Shown: positions 7,313-15,630 of the stretch, piece after piece
How the letters are laid out: each line of letters begins with the position of its first letter
Numbering within the stretch: the first letter of the stretch is position 1
Assembly (NCBI GenBank): GCA_000719695.1
Contig: JOHN01000027.1
Span: forward strand, 35,945 to 99,944
From: Streptomyces sp. NRRL F-6131
GTDB taxonomy: Bacteria; Actinomycetota; Actinomycetes; Streptomycetales; Streptomycetaceae
Length of the DNA stretch: 64,000 bases
Direction of reading: 5' to 3'
Program-made: the position numbers and the translations under genes
The notes under the pieces: generated by a model
What the model saw: only the letters and a program-made list of their open reading frames with translations
What the model was told of the DNA's origin: nothing
Database searches by the model: none

Positions 7313-8473
7313 GTGCAGGACAGCCCACCGGAGCACACGTCGGAGCCCGTACCGGGGGCACCGGAGCCCGTTGCGCAGGCCCCGGCCGGGGGCCCGCCGG
7401 GACTGGACCTGGAGCGGCTGCGCGCGCACCTGGAGCGGACCCTGCCCGGCACGGTGGCCGGCCCGCTGCGCGCCGAGCTGATCGAGGGCGGCCGGTCCAA
7501 CCTCAGCTACCGGCTCACCGACGGCGTCACGGACTGGGTGCTGCGCCGACCTCCGCTCGGGCACGTGCTCGCCACCGCGCACGACATGGGGCGCGAGTAC
7601 CGGGTGATGACGGCGCTGCGCGACACCGGGGTGCCGGTGCCCGGCACCGTCCACCACGATCCCGGCGCGGAGGTGCTCGGCGCCCCCTGGTACCTGATGG
7701 CGTACGTGCCCGGCACCGTGCACCGGGACGCCGAAGCGCTCGCCGCCCTCGGCGAGGACCGGGTGCGGGCGATCGGGGAGGCCCTGGTGGACACCCTCGC
7801 GGCCCTCCACCGGGTCGACCCGACGGCCGTCGGGCTCGCCGACTTCGGCCGGCCGGACGGCTATCTGGACCGGCAACTACGGCGCTGGGCAGTGCAGTTG
7901 GATGCCTCGCGGAGTCGGGAGCTGCCCGGCATCGACCGGCTGCACGAGCTCCTCGTCGCCCGCCGACCCGCCTCCCCGGCCCCGGCGCTGGTGCACGGGG
8001 ACTACCGGCTCGACAACGTCCTCGTCCGGGAGCGCTACGGACGTGACGAGCGCGACGGACGTGACGAGCGCGACGGACACGACGAGCGGGACGGGCAGGG
8101 CGGCCGGGACGTCGTCGCCGCCGTCCTGGACTGGGAGATGTCCACGCTCGGCGACCCGCTCACCGACGTCGGCCTGCTGGTGATGTACACCGAACTGGCC
8201 GGTGTCGGCGGCGGCCTCATCCCGTCCGCCGCGACCGCCGCCGGCTTCCCGAGCAGCGCCGAACTGGTCGACCGCTACGCCCGGTCGACCGGGCGGGACG
8301 CCGCCGACCTCGACTGGTACGTCGCCTTCGCCTCCTACAAGCTCGCCGTCGTCGCCGAGGGCATCCACTACCGGTTCCGGCAGGGGCGCACCCTCGGCTC
8401 CGGCTTCGAGCGGGCGGGCACGATGGCGCCCGTGCTCATCGAGCACGGCCTCACCACGCTGAAGGGACACTGA
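7313..8473 (+). CDS. APH-family phosphotransferase (ACAD10/11 kinase-like)
   Basis: 386 residues; the GTG at 7313 is taken because GGGAGA lies 6 bases upstream (the GTG at 7307 is too close). It is an aminoglycoside-phosphotransferase-fold kinase: EGGRSNLSYRLTDG (nucleotide loop), VLRRPPLGH, catalytic HGDYRLDN near residue 228, and DWEMSTLGDPLTDVG (metal-binding Asp). This subfamily is the partner or fused domain of acyl-CoA dehydrogenases: LvaA in bacterial levulinate catabolism and the kinase domain of ACAD10/11, which phosphorylate 4-hydroxyacyl-CoA. The dehydrogenase gene follows after 3 bases. Oddity: a charged Arg/Asp/Glu repeat insert lies between HGD and DWE. Confidence 0.85.
   Translation: MQDSPPEHTSEPVPGAPEPVAQAPAGGPPGLDLERLRAHLERTLPGTVAGPLRAELIEGGRSNLSYRLTDGVTDWVLRRPPLGHVLATAHDMGREYRVMTALRDTGVPVPGTVHHDPGAEVLGAPWYLMAYVPGTVHRDAEALAALGEDRVRAIGEALVDTLAALHRVDPTAVGLADFGRPDGYLDRQLRRWAVQLDASRSRELPGIDRLHELLVARRPASPAPALVHGDYRLDNVLVRERYGRDERDGRDERDGHDERDGQGGRDVVAAVLDWEMSTLGDPLTDVGLLVMYTELAGVGGGLIPSAATAAGFPSSAELVDRYARSTGRDAADLDWYVAFASYKLAVVAEGIHYRFRQGRTLGSGFERAGTMAPVLIEHGLTTLKGH
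8040..8093. repeat. Three 18-bp in-frame repeats in the kinase gene
   Basis: The unit GACGTGACGAGCGCGACG occurs twice perfectly and a third time with four changes. It encodes a run of GRDERD-type residues in the loop between the catalytic HGD and the metal-binding DWE. This is probably replication slippage tolerated in a surface loop. Confidence 0.9.
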
Positions 8474-8476
8474 CCG

Positions 8477-9688
8477 ATGGACTTCGCCTACGACCGGCGC
8501 ACCCTCGAACTCCGCGAGCGGCTCCTGGAGTTCATGGAGCAGCACGTCCACCCCGCGGAGCCGGTGCTGGTCGCCCAGCTCGCCGACCCGGGGCGGCCGG
8601 TCTGGGAGATCCCCGCGGTGATCGCCGACCTGCGGGTGGAGGCGCGCAAGCAGGGGCTGTGGAACCTCTTCCTGCCCGGCGAGCACGGCGCCGGACTGAC
8701 CAACCTCCAGTACGCGCCGCTCGCCGAGATCACCGGCCGCAGTCCGCACCTCGCCCCGCCCGCCCTCAACTGCGCCGCCCCCGACACCGGGAACATGGAG
8801 CTCCTCGCCGAGTTCGGCAGCGCCGAGCAACGCGAAACCTGGCTCGAGCCGCTGCTCGACGCGCGGATCCGCTCCGCCTTCGCGATGACCGAACCGGACG
8901 TCGCCTCCTCCGACGCCGCCAACATCGCCACCCGGATCGAGCGCGACGGCGACGAGTACGTCGTCAACGGCCGCAAGTGGTACATCAGCGGCGCGATGAA
9001 CCCGCAGTGCCGGATCCTCATCGTGATGGGCAAGACCGATCCCGCCGCCGAACCGCACCGGCAGCAGAGCATGATCCTGGTGCCGCGCGACACCCCCGGG
9101 GTGACCGTGCGCCGCGGCATGACCGTCTTCGGCTACGACGACGCCGACCACGGCGGCCACGCCGAGATCACCTTCGAGGACGTCCGCGTCCCGGCCGGGA
9201 ACCTCATCGGCGAGGAGGGCGCCGGCTTCGCCATCGCCCAGGCCCGGCTCGGCCCCGGCCGGATCCACCACTGCATGCGCGCCATCGGCATCGCCGAGCG
9301 GGCGCTGGAGCTGACCTGTCGGCGCGTCCTGGACCGGGTCGCCTTCGGCGGGCCGCTCGCCGACCAGGGCGTGATCCAGGACTGGATCGCCGAATCCCGG
9401 GTCCGGATCGAGCAGTTGCGGCTGCTGGTGCTCAAGACGGCCTGGCTGATGGACACCGTCGGCAACCGCGGCGCGCACACCGAGATCCAGGCCATCAAGA
9501 TCGCCACCCCGCGCACCGTCGAATGGATCCTCGACAAGGCCGTCCAGGCGCACGGCGCGGCCGGGGTCAGCCAGGACACCCCGCTCGCCCAGCTGTGGGC
9601 CTTCAACCGGACGATCCGGCTCGCCGACGGGCCGGACGAGGTGCACAAGCGCTCGCTCGCCCGCCGGGAGCTGCGGCGCCACCGCTGA
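8477..9688 (+). CDS. Acyl-CoA dehydrogenase family protein
   Basis: 403 residues, starting 3 bases after the kinase gene and so translationally linked. The three-part ACAD fold is visible: N-terminal helices with WNLFLPGEHGAGLTNLQYA, the FAD-binding middle strand domain AFAMTEPDVASSDAANI and GRKWYISGA, and the C-terminal helical domain with HCMRAIGIAERALEL, AFGGPLADQG and the terminal RTIRLADGPDEVHKRSLAR. In the LvaC/ACAD11 reaction this enzyme type removes phosphate from 4-phosphoacyl-CoA to give an enoyl-CoA. That the pair does this here is inference from the partner gene. Confidence 0.9.
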   Translation: MDFAYDRRTLELRERLLEFMEQHVHPAEPVLVAQLADPGRPVWEIPAVIADLRVEARKQGLWNLFLPGEHGAGLTNLQYAPLAEITGRSPHLAPPALNCAAPDTGNMELLAEFGSAEQRETWLEPLLDARIRSAFAMTEPDVASSDAANIATRIERDGDEYVVNGRKWYISGAMNPQCRILIVMGKTDPAAEPHRQQSMILVPRDTPGVTVRRGMTVFGYDDADHGGHAEITFEDVRVPAGNLIGEEGAGFAIAQARLGPGRIHHCMRAIGIAERALELTCRRVLDRVAFGGPLADQGVIQDWIAESRVRIEQLRLLVLKTAWLMDTVGNRGAHTEIQAIKIATPRTVEWILDKAVQAHGAAGVSQDTPLAQLWAFNRTIRLADGPDEVHKRSLARRELRRHR

Positions 9689-9893
9689 GGGCCGGGGCGC
9701 CCAGCGGTACCGGGTCCCGGGCCGCCCGGCTCCCTTGCCGCCCCGGTGCGACACCTCCGCCCGTGTCATACCCCGGTAGCACCCGGCGGGTTGGCACCGC
9801 GGTATGACGTCCACGCACCGACCCGGCCCGTACTGTCGCCGTACGGGCCGGCCGGAAGGCGGCGGGCCGACACGGCACGGGGAGTTGGGGAAC

Positions 9894-11204
9894 ATGCGCG
9901 AGCGGGTGCACGGGCGGGGCACGCGGGTCCACGGACGGGGCGTGCGGACGGGCATCGCCGCAGTCCTCACCGCCACCGCCGTCCTGGGCGGCGGGGCGGC
10001 GGCCGTCCCCGCCGGCGCGGCCCCGGCGGTCGCCGAGCGCCAGGCCCGGGCCGGACTGCCGCAGCCCACCGGCCCGTACGCGATCGGCACCACCGCCCTG
10101 CGCCTCGTCGACCGCGGCCGGCCGGACCCCTGGCAGCCGGAGCGGGCCCGGGAGCTGATGATCAGCCTCTGGTACCCGGCCACCCGCCCGGCCCACGGCG
10201 ACGAGCGCGCCCGCTACATGGAACCGAACGCCGCCGAGCACTTCGGCGGCCCGGACGGCGCCGGGGTCTTCAACTACCGGACGGACCCGGGCCGCACCGA
10301 CTGGTCCGGGGTCCGCACCCACGCCCTGCGGGACGCCCCGGCGCTGCCCGCCGCCCGGCCGCGTCCGGTGGTGCTGTACTCGGCCGGGCTCGGCGACCCC
10401 CGCACCTGGGGGACGGGCCTGGTCGAGGACCTCGTCTCGCGCGGCTACGTCGTGGTCACCGTCGACCACCCCTACGACGCCTCCGAAGTGGCCTTCCCGG
10501 ACGGCCGGCTGGCCACCTCGGTGCTTCCCGGCCTGGCCGGCCAACCCGGCCTGGACATCGGCGCGTTGCTGCGCAAGGCGTTGGACGCCCGGGTCGCCGA
10601 CACCCGTTTCGTGCTGGACGAGCTCACCGCGCTGCGCACCGACCGGCGGCTCCCGGCGGCCCTGGCCGGCTCGCTGGACCTCGACCGGATCGGCATGGTC
10701 GGCCACTCGGCCGGCGGCTTCACGGCCGCCCAGACGATGCACGACGACCCCCGGATCAAGGCCGGTGTCAACCTGGACGGCCAGCTGCACTTCCCCGGCC
10801 CGGACGGCACCGGCGTGCACCTGAGCAGCGTCGCCGAGGACGGCCTGGACCGGCCGTTCCTGCTGATGGGCACCCAGAGCGAGGACTCCGGCGCCTACCG
10901 GGGCCAGCCCGGCTGGGCCGCGTTCTGGCAGCACACCCGCGGCTGGAAGGCGGACGTCACCCTGCTCGGCTCCCGGCACGGCTCGTACACCGACGCGCAG
11001 TCGCTGCTGCCGCAACTCGTCCGCCAGGGCGCCGTGCCGGAGGAGGCCGTCCGCGGCGACATCGGCGACGTCCGGCCGGAGCGGGCGGTGCCGGCCACCC
11101 GCGCGTACGTCGGCTCGTTCCTCGACCGCTGGCTGCGCGGCCACGACGACCACCTGCTGGACGGCCCCTCGCCGCGCTTCCCGGAGATGCGCTTCGAGAA
11201 CTGA
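9894..11204 (+). CDS. Secreted alpha/beta hydrolase (PAF-acetylhydrolase-like)
   Basis: 436 residues, ATG with GGGGAG upstream. An Arg-rich start and hydrophobic stretch (GIAAVLTATAVLGGGAAAV) ending near an Ala-Ala-Pro cleavage region indicate Sec or Tat export. The hydrolase core has a PVVLYSAGLGDPRTWG oxyanion region and nucleophile elbow GMVGHSAGGF near residue 267, followed by NLDGQL and a late Arg-His-Gly that could give the catalytic His. The overall plan matches platelet-activating-factor acetylhydrolase II-like or lipase proteins. Monocistronic; converges on the HxlR gene. Confidence 0.8.
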   Translation: MRERVHGRGTRVHGRGVRTGIAAVLTATAVLGGGAAAVPAGAAPAVAERQARAGLPQPTGPYAIGTTALRLVDRGRPDPWQPERARELMISLWYPATRPAHGDERARYMEPNAAEHFGGPDGAGVFNYRTDPGRTDWSGVRTHALRDAPALPAARPRPVVLYSAGLGDPRTWGTGLVEDLVSRGYVVVTVDHPYDASEVAFPDGRLATSVLPGLAGQPGLDIGALLRKALDARVADTRFVLDELTALRTDRRLPAALAGSLDLDRIGMVGHSAGGFTAAQTMHDDPRIKAGVNLDGQLHFPGPDGTGVHLSSVAEDGLDRPFLLMGTQSEDSGAYRGQPGWAAFWQHTRGWKADVTLLGSRHGSYTDAQSLLPQLVRQGAVPEEAVRGDIGDVRPERAVPATRAYVGSFLDRWLRGHDDHLLDGPSPRFPEMRFEN

Positions 11205-11228
11205 CGCACCGTCAACGGGGCCTGCCGG

Positions 11229-11666
11229 TCAGCGGATCTCGGAGCCGGGGTTGGCCGCGTCCCAGCTCTGCCGCGACTCGACGATGGCGTCGTGGTGGTC
11301 GTAGGACCAGTCGACCATCGCGCGCACCAGGTGGGTCAGGTCGTGCCCGAGCGACGTCAGCTCGTACTCCACCTGCGGGGGGATGGTCGGGTGGACGGTG
11401 CGCGAGACCAGGCCGTCGCGCTCCAGTCGGCGGACCGTCAGGGTCAGCATCCGCTGCGAGATCCCCGGCACGGCGCGCTGCAGTTCACGGAACCGCCGTA
11501 CGCCCTGGGCGAGTTCGACCAGCACCAGGACGGTCCACCGGTCGCCGAGCCGGTTGAGCAAATCACGGATGCCGCAGTCCACGCCGTCCTCGCACCACAC
11601 CACCGGCCGCGGCTCGTCGGCCGGCTCGTCGGCCGGGGTGGTTACCGCGGTGTGCCCCACTGACAT
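11229..11666 (-). CDS. HxlR family transcriptional regulator
   Basis: 145 residues, ATG with a perfect AAGGAGG 7 bases upstream. The family's winged helix is clear: the CGIRDLLNRLGDRWTVLVLV entry helix, FRELQRAVPGISQRMLTLTV as recognition helix, LERDGLVSRTVHP as wing, and VEYELTSLG. The Cys pair in WCEDGVDCG at residues ~27-34 matches the redox- or electrophile-sensing cysteine position of HxlR/YodB-type proteins. It diverges from an NmrA-like oxidoreductase, the usual target of this family. Confidence 0.9.
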   Translation of the reverse strand: MSVGHTAVTTPADEPADEPRPVVWCEDGVDCGIRDLLNRLGDRWTVLVLVELAQGVRRFRELQRAVPGISQRMLTLTVRRLERDGLVSRTVHPTIPPQVEYELTSLGHDLTHLVRAMVDWSYDHHDAIVESRQSWDAANPGSEIR

Positions 11667-11788
11667 CCAAGTGCCTCCTTATGTCGAACGCCCAGGTTAT
11701 CGAGGATGGTCGCCGGGCCACCGAGCAGGGCGAGTGGCCGGGGCGGGGCGGACGGACCGCCGGCCCGGTGCGGACTTCTGGAGGAACG

Positions 11789-12655
11789 ATGCTTCTCGTG
11801 ACGGGTGTCAACGGCGGTCTCGGCTCGCTGGTCCTGGAGCGGTTGGCCGAGCGGCCCGGCGGGCTCGACGGCGTGGTGGCGGGCAGCCGGACGCCGGAGC
11901 GCGCGCCGAAGCCCGGCGTGCCGGTGCGGACGGTGGACTTCGACCGGCCGCGGACGCTGGACGGGGCCTTCGCCGGGGTGCGCACCCTGCTGCTGATCTC
12001 GGCCGGCTACGGCGAGGACGACGTGGTGATCGCCCGGCACCGGGCGGCCGTCGAGGCGGCCGAGCGGGCCGGGGTGGAGCACGTGGTCTACACCAGCCTC
12101 TCCGGCGACGGTGACCACCTCGCCTACGCGCTCGCCCACCGCTGGACCGAACGGCGGCTGCGGGAGTCGGCCACCCTCCGCTGGACGGTCCTGCGCAACG
12201 GCCTCTACGCCGAGCTGCTGGGCTTCCTGGCCCGGCCCGACGCCGACGGCGCGATCACCGCCCCGCTCGGCGACGGACGGCTGGCGGCCGTCGCCCGTGG
12301 GGATCTCGCCGAGGTCGCGGCGCGCGTCGCACGGGACCCGGCCGGGCACGCGGGCCGGGTCTACGAGCTGGTCGGCGAGGATGCCGTGGGCGGCGCCGAG
12401 GTCGCCGCGGCGCTCGGCCGGGCCACCGGCCGCCCGGTCGAGTACCGCCCGGGCACCCTCGCTCAGGGACGGGCGGCGATCGCGGCCTCGGGCGCCGAGT
12501 CCTTCCAGGTCCCGATGGTGGCGAGCACCTTGTCGGCGATCGCCCACGGCTTCCTGGCCGGGCCGGGCAAGCCCGGCGACCTCGCCGCCCTGCTCGGCCG
12601 CGCGCCGCGCCCGGCCCTCGACGTGATCACCGCCGGGACCGACGCCGCGTGGTGA
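11789..12655 (+). CDS. NmrA-like NAD(P)-binding oxidoreductase
   Basis: 288 residues; the ATG at 11789 is chosen for its GGAGG 4 bases upstream (the open frame runs to 11681). It begins MLLVTGVNGGLGSLVLERL, the GxxGxxG loop of atypical short-chain dehydrogenases, followed by VAGSRTPERAP and HVVYTSLSGDG. It resembles NmrA/QOR2-type quinone reductases or sensors. It is divergently paired with the HxlR gene, suggesting an electrophile- or quinone-responsive unit. Confidence 0.85.
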   Translation: MLLVTGVNGGLGSLVLERLAERPGGLDGVVAGSRTPERAPKPGVPVRTVDFDRPRTLDGAFAGVRTLLLISAGYGEDDVVIARHRAAVEAAERAGVEHVVYTSLSGDGDHLAYALAHRWTERRLRESATLRWTVLRNGLYAELLGFLARPDADGAITAPLGDGRLAAVARGDLAEVAARVARDPAGHAGRVYELVGEDAVGGAEVAAALGRATGRPVEYRPGTLAQGRAAIAASGAESFQVPMVASTLSAIAHGFLAGPGKPGDLAALLGRAPRPALDVITAGTDAAW

Positions 12656-12670
12656 CGGCCCGGGCCGTCA
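12653..12670. terminator. Perfect 18-bp palindrome between convergent genes
   Basis: TGACGGCCCGGGCCGTCA starts on the stop codon of the NmrA-like gene and lies 12 bases beyond the stop of the minus-strand quinone oxidoreductase gene. It has no loop, so a cruciform or dimeric protein site is as possible as a terminator. Confidence 0.45.
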
Positions 12671-12681
12671 GCCGCCGCCGG

Positions 12682-13692
12682 TCACGGGATCACCACCAGC
12701 CGGCCGGTGGTGGTGCCGTCGGCGACCCGCTGGACGGCGTCGGGGACGGCGTCGAACGGCAGCCGGGCGGTGACCAGGGGCCGGACCACCCCCTTGGCCG
12801 CGAGCTCGGTCAGCTCCCGGTGCACGGCGCGGACGGCCTGCGGGTCGAGGGTCTGGTAGCGGCCCCAGTGCAGACCGAGGATCGCGTAGTTCTTCACCAG
12901 GGCGTGGTTGAGCGCGGGCGCCGGGATCTCGCCACCGGCGAAGCCGACCACCACGATCCGGCCCTCGAAGGCGACACAGCGGGTGGAGCCGGTGAAGGCC
13001 GCACCGCCGACCGGGTCGAAGACGACGTCGGCACCCCGGCCGCCGGTGGCGGCCTTGACCGCCGCGACGAAGTCCTCCGAGGTGCGGTCCACCACCAGGT
13101 CGGCGCCGAGCGCGCGGGCGGTGGCCGCCTTGCCCGCGCCGCCGACCACGGCGATCACCCGGGCGCCGGCCGCCCGGCCGAGCTGGACGGCGGCGCTGCC
13201 GACTCCGCCGGCCGCGGCGTGGACCAGCAGCGTCTCGCCGGGGCGCAGCGCGGCGCGCCGGTGCAGGGCGAACCACGCGGTCTGGTGGCCGATGTGCAGG
13301 GCGGCCGCCTCCGCGTCGTCCAGGGACGCGGGGGCCCGGAAGGCGGCGGACGCGTCGAGCAGCGCGTACTCGGCGAAGGCGCCGTGGGGGAGGACGGGCG
13401 TGCCGATCACCCGGTCGCCGGGGCGCCACTCCTCGTCCGGGGGGTTCCCCGGCCCGGCGGGCGCGGGCCCGGGCTCCACCACCTCGCCGCACAGCTCCAC
13501 CCCGGGGGTGAACGGCAGCGGCGGCCGCACCTGGTACTGGCCCCGGACCAGCAGCGCGTCCGGGAAGTTGACGGCCGCCGCCCGGACCCGGACCAGGAGC
13601 TGTCCCGGACCGGGCACCGGCCGCGGCGCGTCCTCGACCTGCCGCAGGACGGCGCGCGGCTCGCCCACCTCGGGTACCTGCCAAGCCCTCAC
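12682..13692 (-). CDS. NADPH:quinone oxidoreductase, zinc-less MDR family
   Basis: 336 residues from a GTG start with AGGAGGGAG upstream, sharing 4 bases (GTGA) with the preceding SDR gene, which implies translational coupling. Medium-chain reductase without the zinc ligands: FPDALLVRGQYQVRPPLPF, then PGVELCGEVVEPG, then HIGHQTAWFAL, and the NADPH loop VHAAAGGVGSAAVQLGRAAG. Last gene of a three-gene operon of two SDRs and this reductase; it probably acts on an enone or quinone-type intermediate, possibly a CoA thioester. Confidence 0.88.
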   Translation of the reverse strand: MRAWQVPEVGEPRAVLRQVEDAPRPVPGPGQLLVRVRAAAVNFPDALLVRGQYQVRPPLPFTPGVELCGEVVEPGPAPAGPGNPPDEEWRPGDRVIGTPVLPHGAFAEYALLDASAAFRAPASLDDAEAAALHIGHQTAWFALHRRAALRPGETLLVHAAAGGVGSAAVQLGRAAGARVIAVVGGAGKAATARALGADLVVDRTSEDFVAAVKAATGGRGADVVFDPVGGAAFTGSTRCVAFEGRIVVVGFAGGEIPAPALNHALVKNYAILGLHWGRYQTLDPQAVRAVHRELTELAAKGVVRPLVTARLPFDAVPDAVQRVADGTTTGRLVVIP

Positions 13693-14588
13693 AGTGCTCC
13701 CTCCTGCTCCAGCTGCCGCTGGAGACGGTTCATCCCGGCCAGCCAGCGGTCCGGGTCCCCGGCGCGGGCGGTGGCGTAGTCGGCGACCTCGGGGTGCGGC
13801 AGGACCAGGAAGCGGTCCGCCGCCAGGGCGTCGAGCAGCGTCGCCGCGACCTGCGCCGGCTCCAGGGCGGTGGGCGCGAGCAGTGCCTCGCCGACCGCGC
13901 CGGTGCTCGCCAGCATCGCGGTGCGCACGCCCTGCGGGCAGAGCGCGTGGACCCGCAGCCCGCGGTGGCGGTAGGTGGCGGCGAGCCACTCGGCGAAGGC
14001 GAGCGCGCCGTGCTTGGTGACCGCGTACGGGGCCGAGCCGAGCATGGTGAGCAGCCCGGCCGCCGAGACGGTGGCGACGAACCGGCCGCTGCCGCGCTCC
14101 AGCCAGCGGGGGAGGAGCAGGTCGGCGGCCCGGACGTGGGCCAGGACGTTGACCTCCCAGGCGGCGGTCCAGGCGGCGACCGGCGCGTCCGCGCCGCCGA
14201 CCGGGGCGACGCCCGCGTTGGCGCACCAGACGTCGAGCTCGGCGCCCTCCCGGGCGAGGACGGTGCGGGCGGCGTCGACCAGGGCGGCGATCCCGTCGAC
14301 GGAGGCGGCGTCCCCGGGGAGGGCGGTGCCGCCGCAGTCGGCGGCGACCGCGCGGGCGGCGTCACCGTCGAGGTCGTTGACCACCACCCGGGCGCCGGCG
14401 GCCGCGAAGGCACGGGCCACGGCGGCGCCGATGCCCCGGCCGGCGCCGGTGACCACCACGCCCTGCCCGGCGAACCCGACCTCCGCGGCGGCTTCCGGGC
14501 CGGCCTCCGCGCCGGTGTCCGGGCCGGCTTCCGGGCCGGCTTCCGGGCCGGGTTCCGGGTCGGGGGAGGTGCCGTCGGGGGCGCTCAC
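13689..14588 (-). CDS. SDR family oxidoreductase
   Basis: 299 residues, GTG start overlapping the upstream SDR stop by 4 bases (GTGA). After a ~30-residue low-complexity leader of EAGPEAGP-type repeats it is a classical short-chain dehydrogenase: VVVTGAGRGIGAAVARAF (cofactor loop), NDLDGD (acidic end of beta 2, favouring NAD), CANAGVAP, catalytic Ser in VSAAG, then YAVTKHG (Tyr/Lys). The family oxidises or reduces hydroxyl/keto groups, here probably on an acyl-CoA or related acid. The leader is odd for the family and may not be part of the folded enzyme. Confidence 0.88.
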   Translation of the reverse strand: MSAPDGTSPDPEPGPEAGPEAGPDTGAEAGPEAAAEVGFAGQGVVVTGAGRGIGAAVARAFAAAGARVVVNDLDGDAARAVAADCGGTALPGDAASVDGIAALVDAARTVLAREGAELDVWCANAGVAPVGGADAPVAAWTAAWEVNVLAHVRAADLLLPRWLERGSGRFVATVSAAGLLTMLGSAPYAVTKHGALAFAEWLAATYRHRGLRVHALCPQGVRTAMLASTGAVGEALLAPTALEPAQVAATLLDALAADRFLVLPHPEVADYATARAGDPDRWLAGMNRLQRQLEQEGAL

Positions 14589-15343
14589 AGGCCGCCGCCG
14601 AGGGTGACCCCGCCGTCCAGGACCACGGTCTGGCCGGTGATCCACGCGGCGTCGGGGGAGAGCAGGAACGCCACCGCGCCGGCGACGTCCTCGGGCACCC
14701 CGAGCCGGCCCAGCGGGTAGGCGGCGGCGACCTGGTCCTCGCGGCCCTCGTACAGCGCCTCGGCGAACCTGGTCTTGACGACGGCGGGGGCGACCGCGTT
14801 GACCCGGATGCCCTGGCCGCCCAGCTCGGCGGCGAGTTCGGCGGTGAGCCGGATCAGCGCGGCCTTGGAGACCCCGTACATGCCGATGCCGAGCGAGGCG
14901 CGGATGCCGGCCACCGAGGCGACGTTGACCACCGAGCCGCCGTGCTCGCCCATCCAGGCGGCGTGCGCGCGGCGGGTCCAGGCGAGCGGTGCCAGCACGT
15001 TGACCGCGAAGATCTTCGCGGCGGCGGCCTCGTCGACGGTGAGGACCGGACCGTACACCGGGTTGATGCCGGTGTTGTTGACCAGGTGGTCGAGCCGTCC
15101 GAAGGCCTCCACGGTGCGGGTGACGGCCTCCTCCTGGTGGGCCGGGTCGTCGGCCTTGCCGGCGACCCCGATGGCGACCTCGGGGCCGCCGAGGTCCTGG
15201 ACCGCCTCGGCGAGCGGTTCCGGGGTGCGGGCGGTCAGACAGACCTTGGCCCCCCGGGCGACCAGCTCGCGCGCGATGCCGAGGCCGATGCCCCGGCTCG
15301 ATCCGGTGACGACGGCCACCCGGCCCTTGAAGGAGTGCACCAC
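14585..15343 (-). CDS. SDR family oxidoreductase (FabG/LvaD-like)
   Basis: 252 residues. Two adjacent GTG codons (15343 and 15340) follow AAAGGA; either may be used. Classical SDR marks: VAVVTGSSRGIGLGIARE, NNTGINPVYGP, catalytic VASVAG, YGVSKAALIRL and the C-terminal ITGQTVVLDGG. First gene of an operon with a second SDR and a quinone oxidoreductase, all overlapping by 4 bases. The putative TetR operator lies 60 bases upstream. A role in the 3- or 4-hydroxyacyl-CoA step of the same pathway as the kinase/dehydrogenase pair is inferred. Confidence 0.88.
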   Translation of the reverse strand: MVHSFKGRVAVVTGSSRGIGLGIARELVARGAKVCLTARTPEPLAEAVQDLGGPEVAIGVAGKADDPAHQEEAVTRTVEAFGRLDHLVNNTGINPVYGPVLTVDEAAAAKIFAVNVLAPLAWTRRAHAAWMGEHGGSVVNVASVAGIRASLGIGMYGVSKAALIRLTAELAAELGGQGIRVNAVAPAVVKTRFAEALYEGREDQVAAAYPLGRLGVPEDVAGAVAFLLSPDAAWITGQTVVLDGGVTLGGGL

Positions 15344-15402
15344 GGGGGTCCTTTCGGCGTGGAGGGCGGCCGACCGGCTGACCGGGCCGCAGACGGGGGC
15401 GC

Positions 15403-15424
15403 TGACTAAGCGCTTGCTCAGCAT
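15403..15424. promoter_or_regulatory. Putative TetR operator, copy 2
   Basis: Reverse complement of the 22 bases at 7255-7276, identical at every position. It lies in the 287-bp gap between the divergent SDR operon and the TetR gene, 60 bases before the SDR start, and so could govern both the operon and the repressor. Confidence 0.78.
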
Positions 15425-15630
15425 GGTGTCGGTGCGGGACCCTGTCAACAGCCCACCGGGCCCACGGTTCGGGCCGCCGGGCCTGCGGTCCGGGCCCGCC
15501 GGGCCTGCGGTCCGGGGCCGCCGGCCACGAGTCCGGGTCCGCTCGGGCACGGGGCCGGGGCGCCCGAGGGCCCGCCCCGGGGCGAACGCCCGTACGACTG
15601 CCCGGACGACCGATCTGCGAGGATGGCGCC

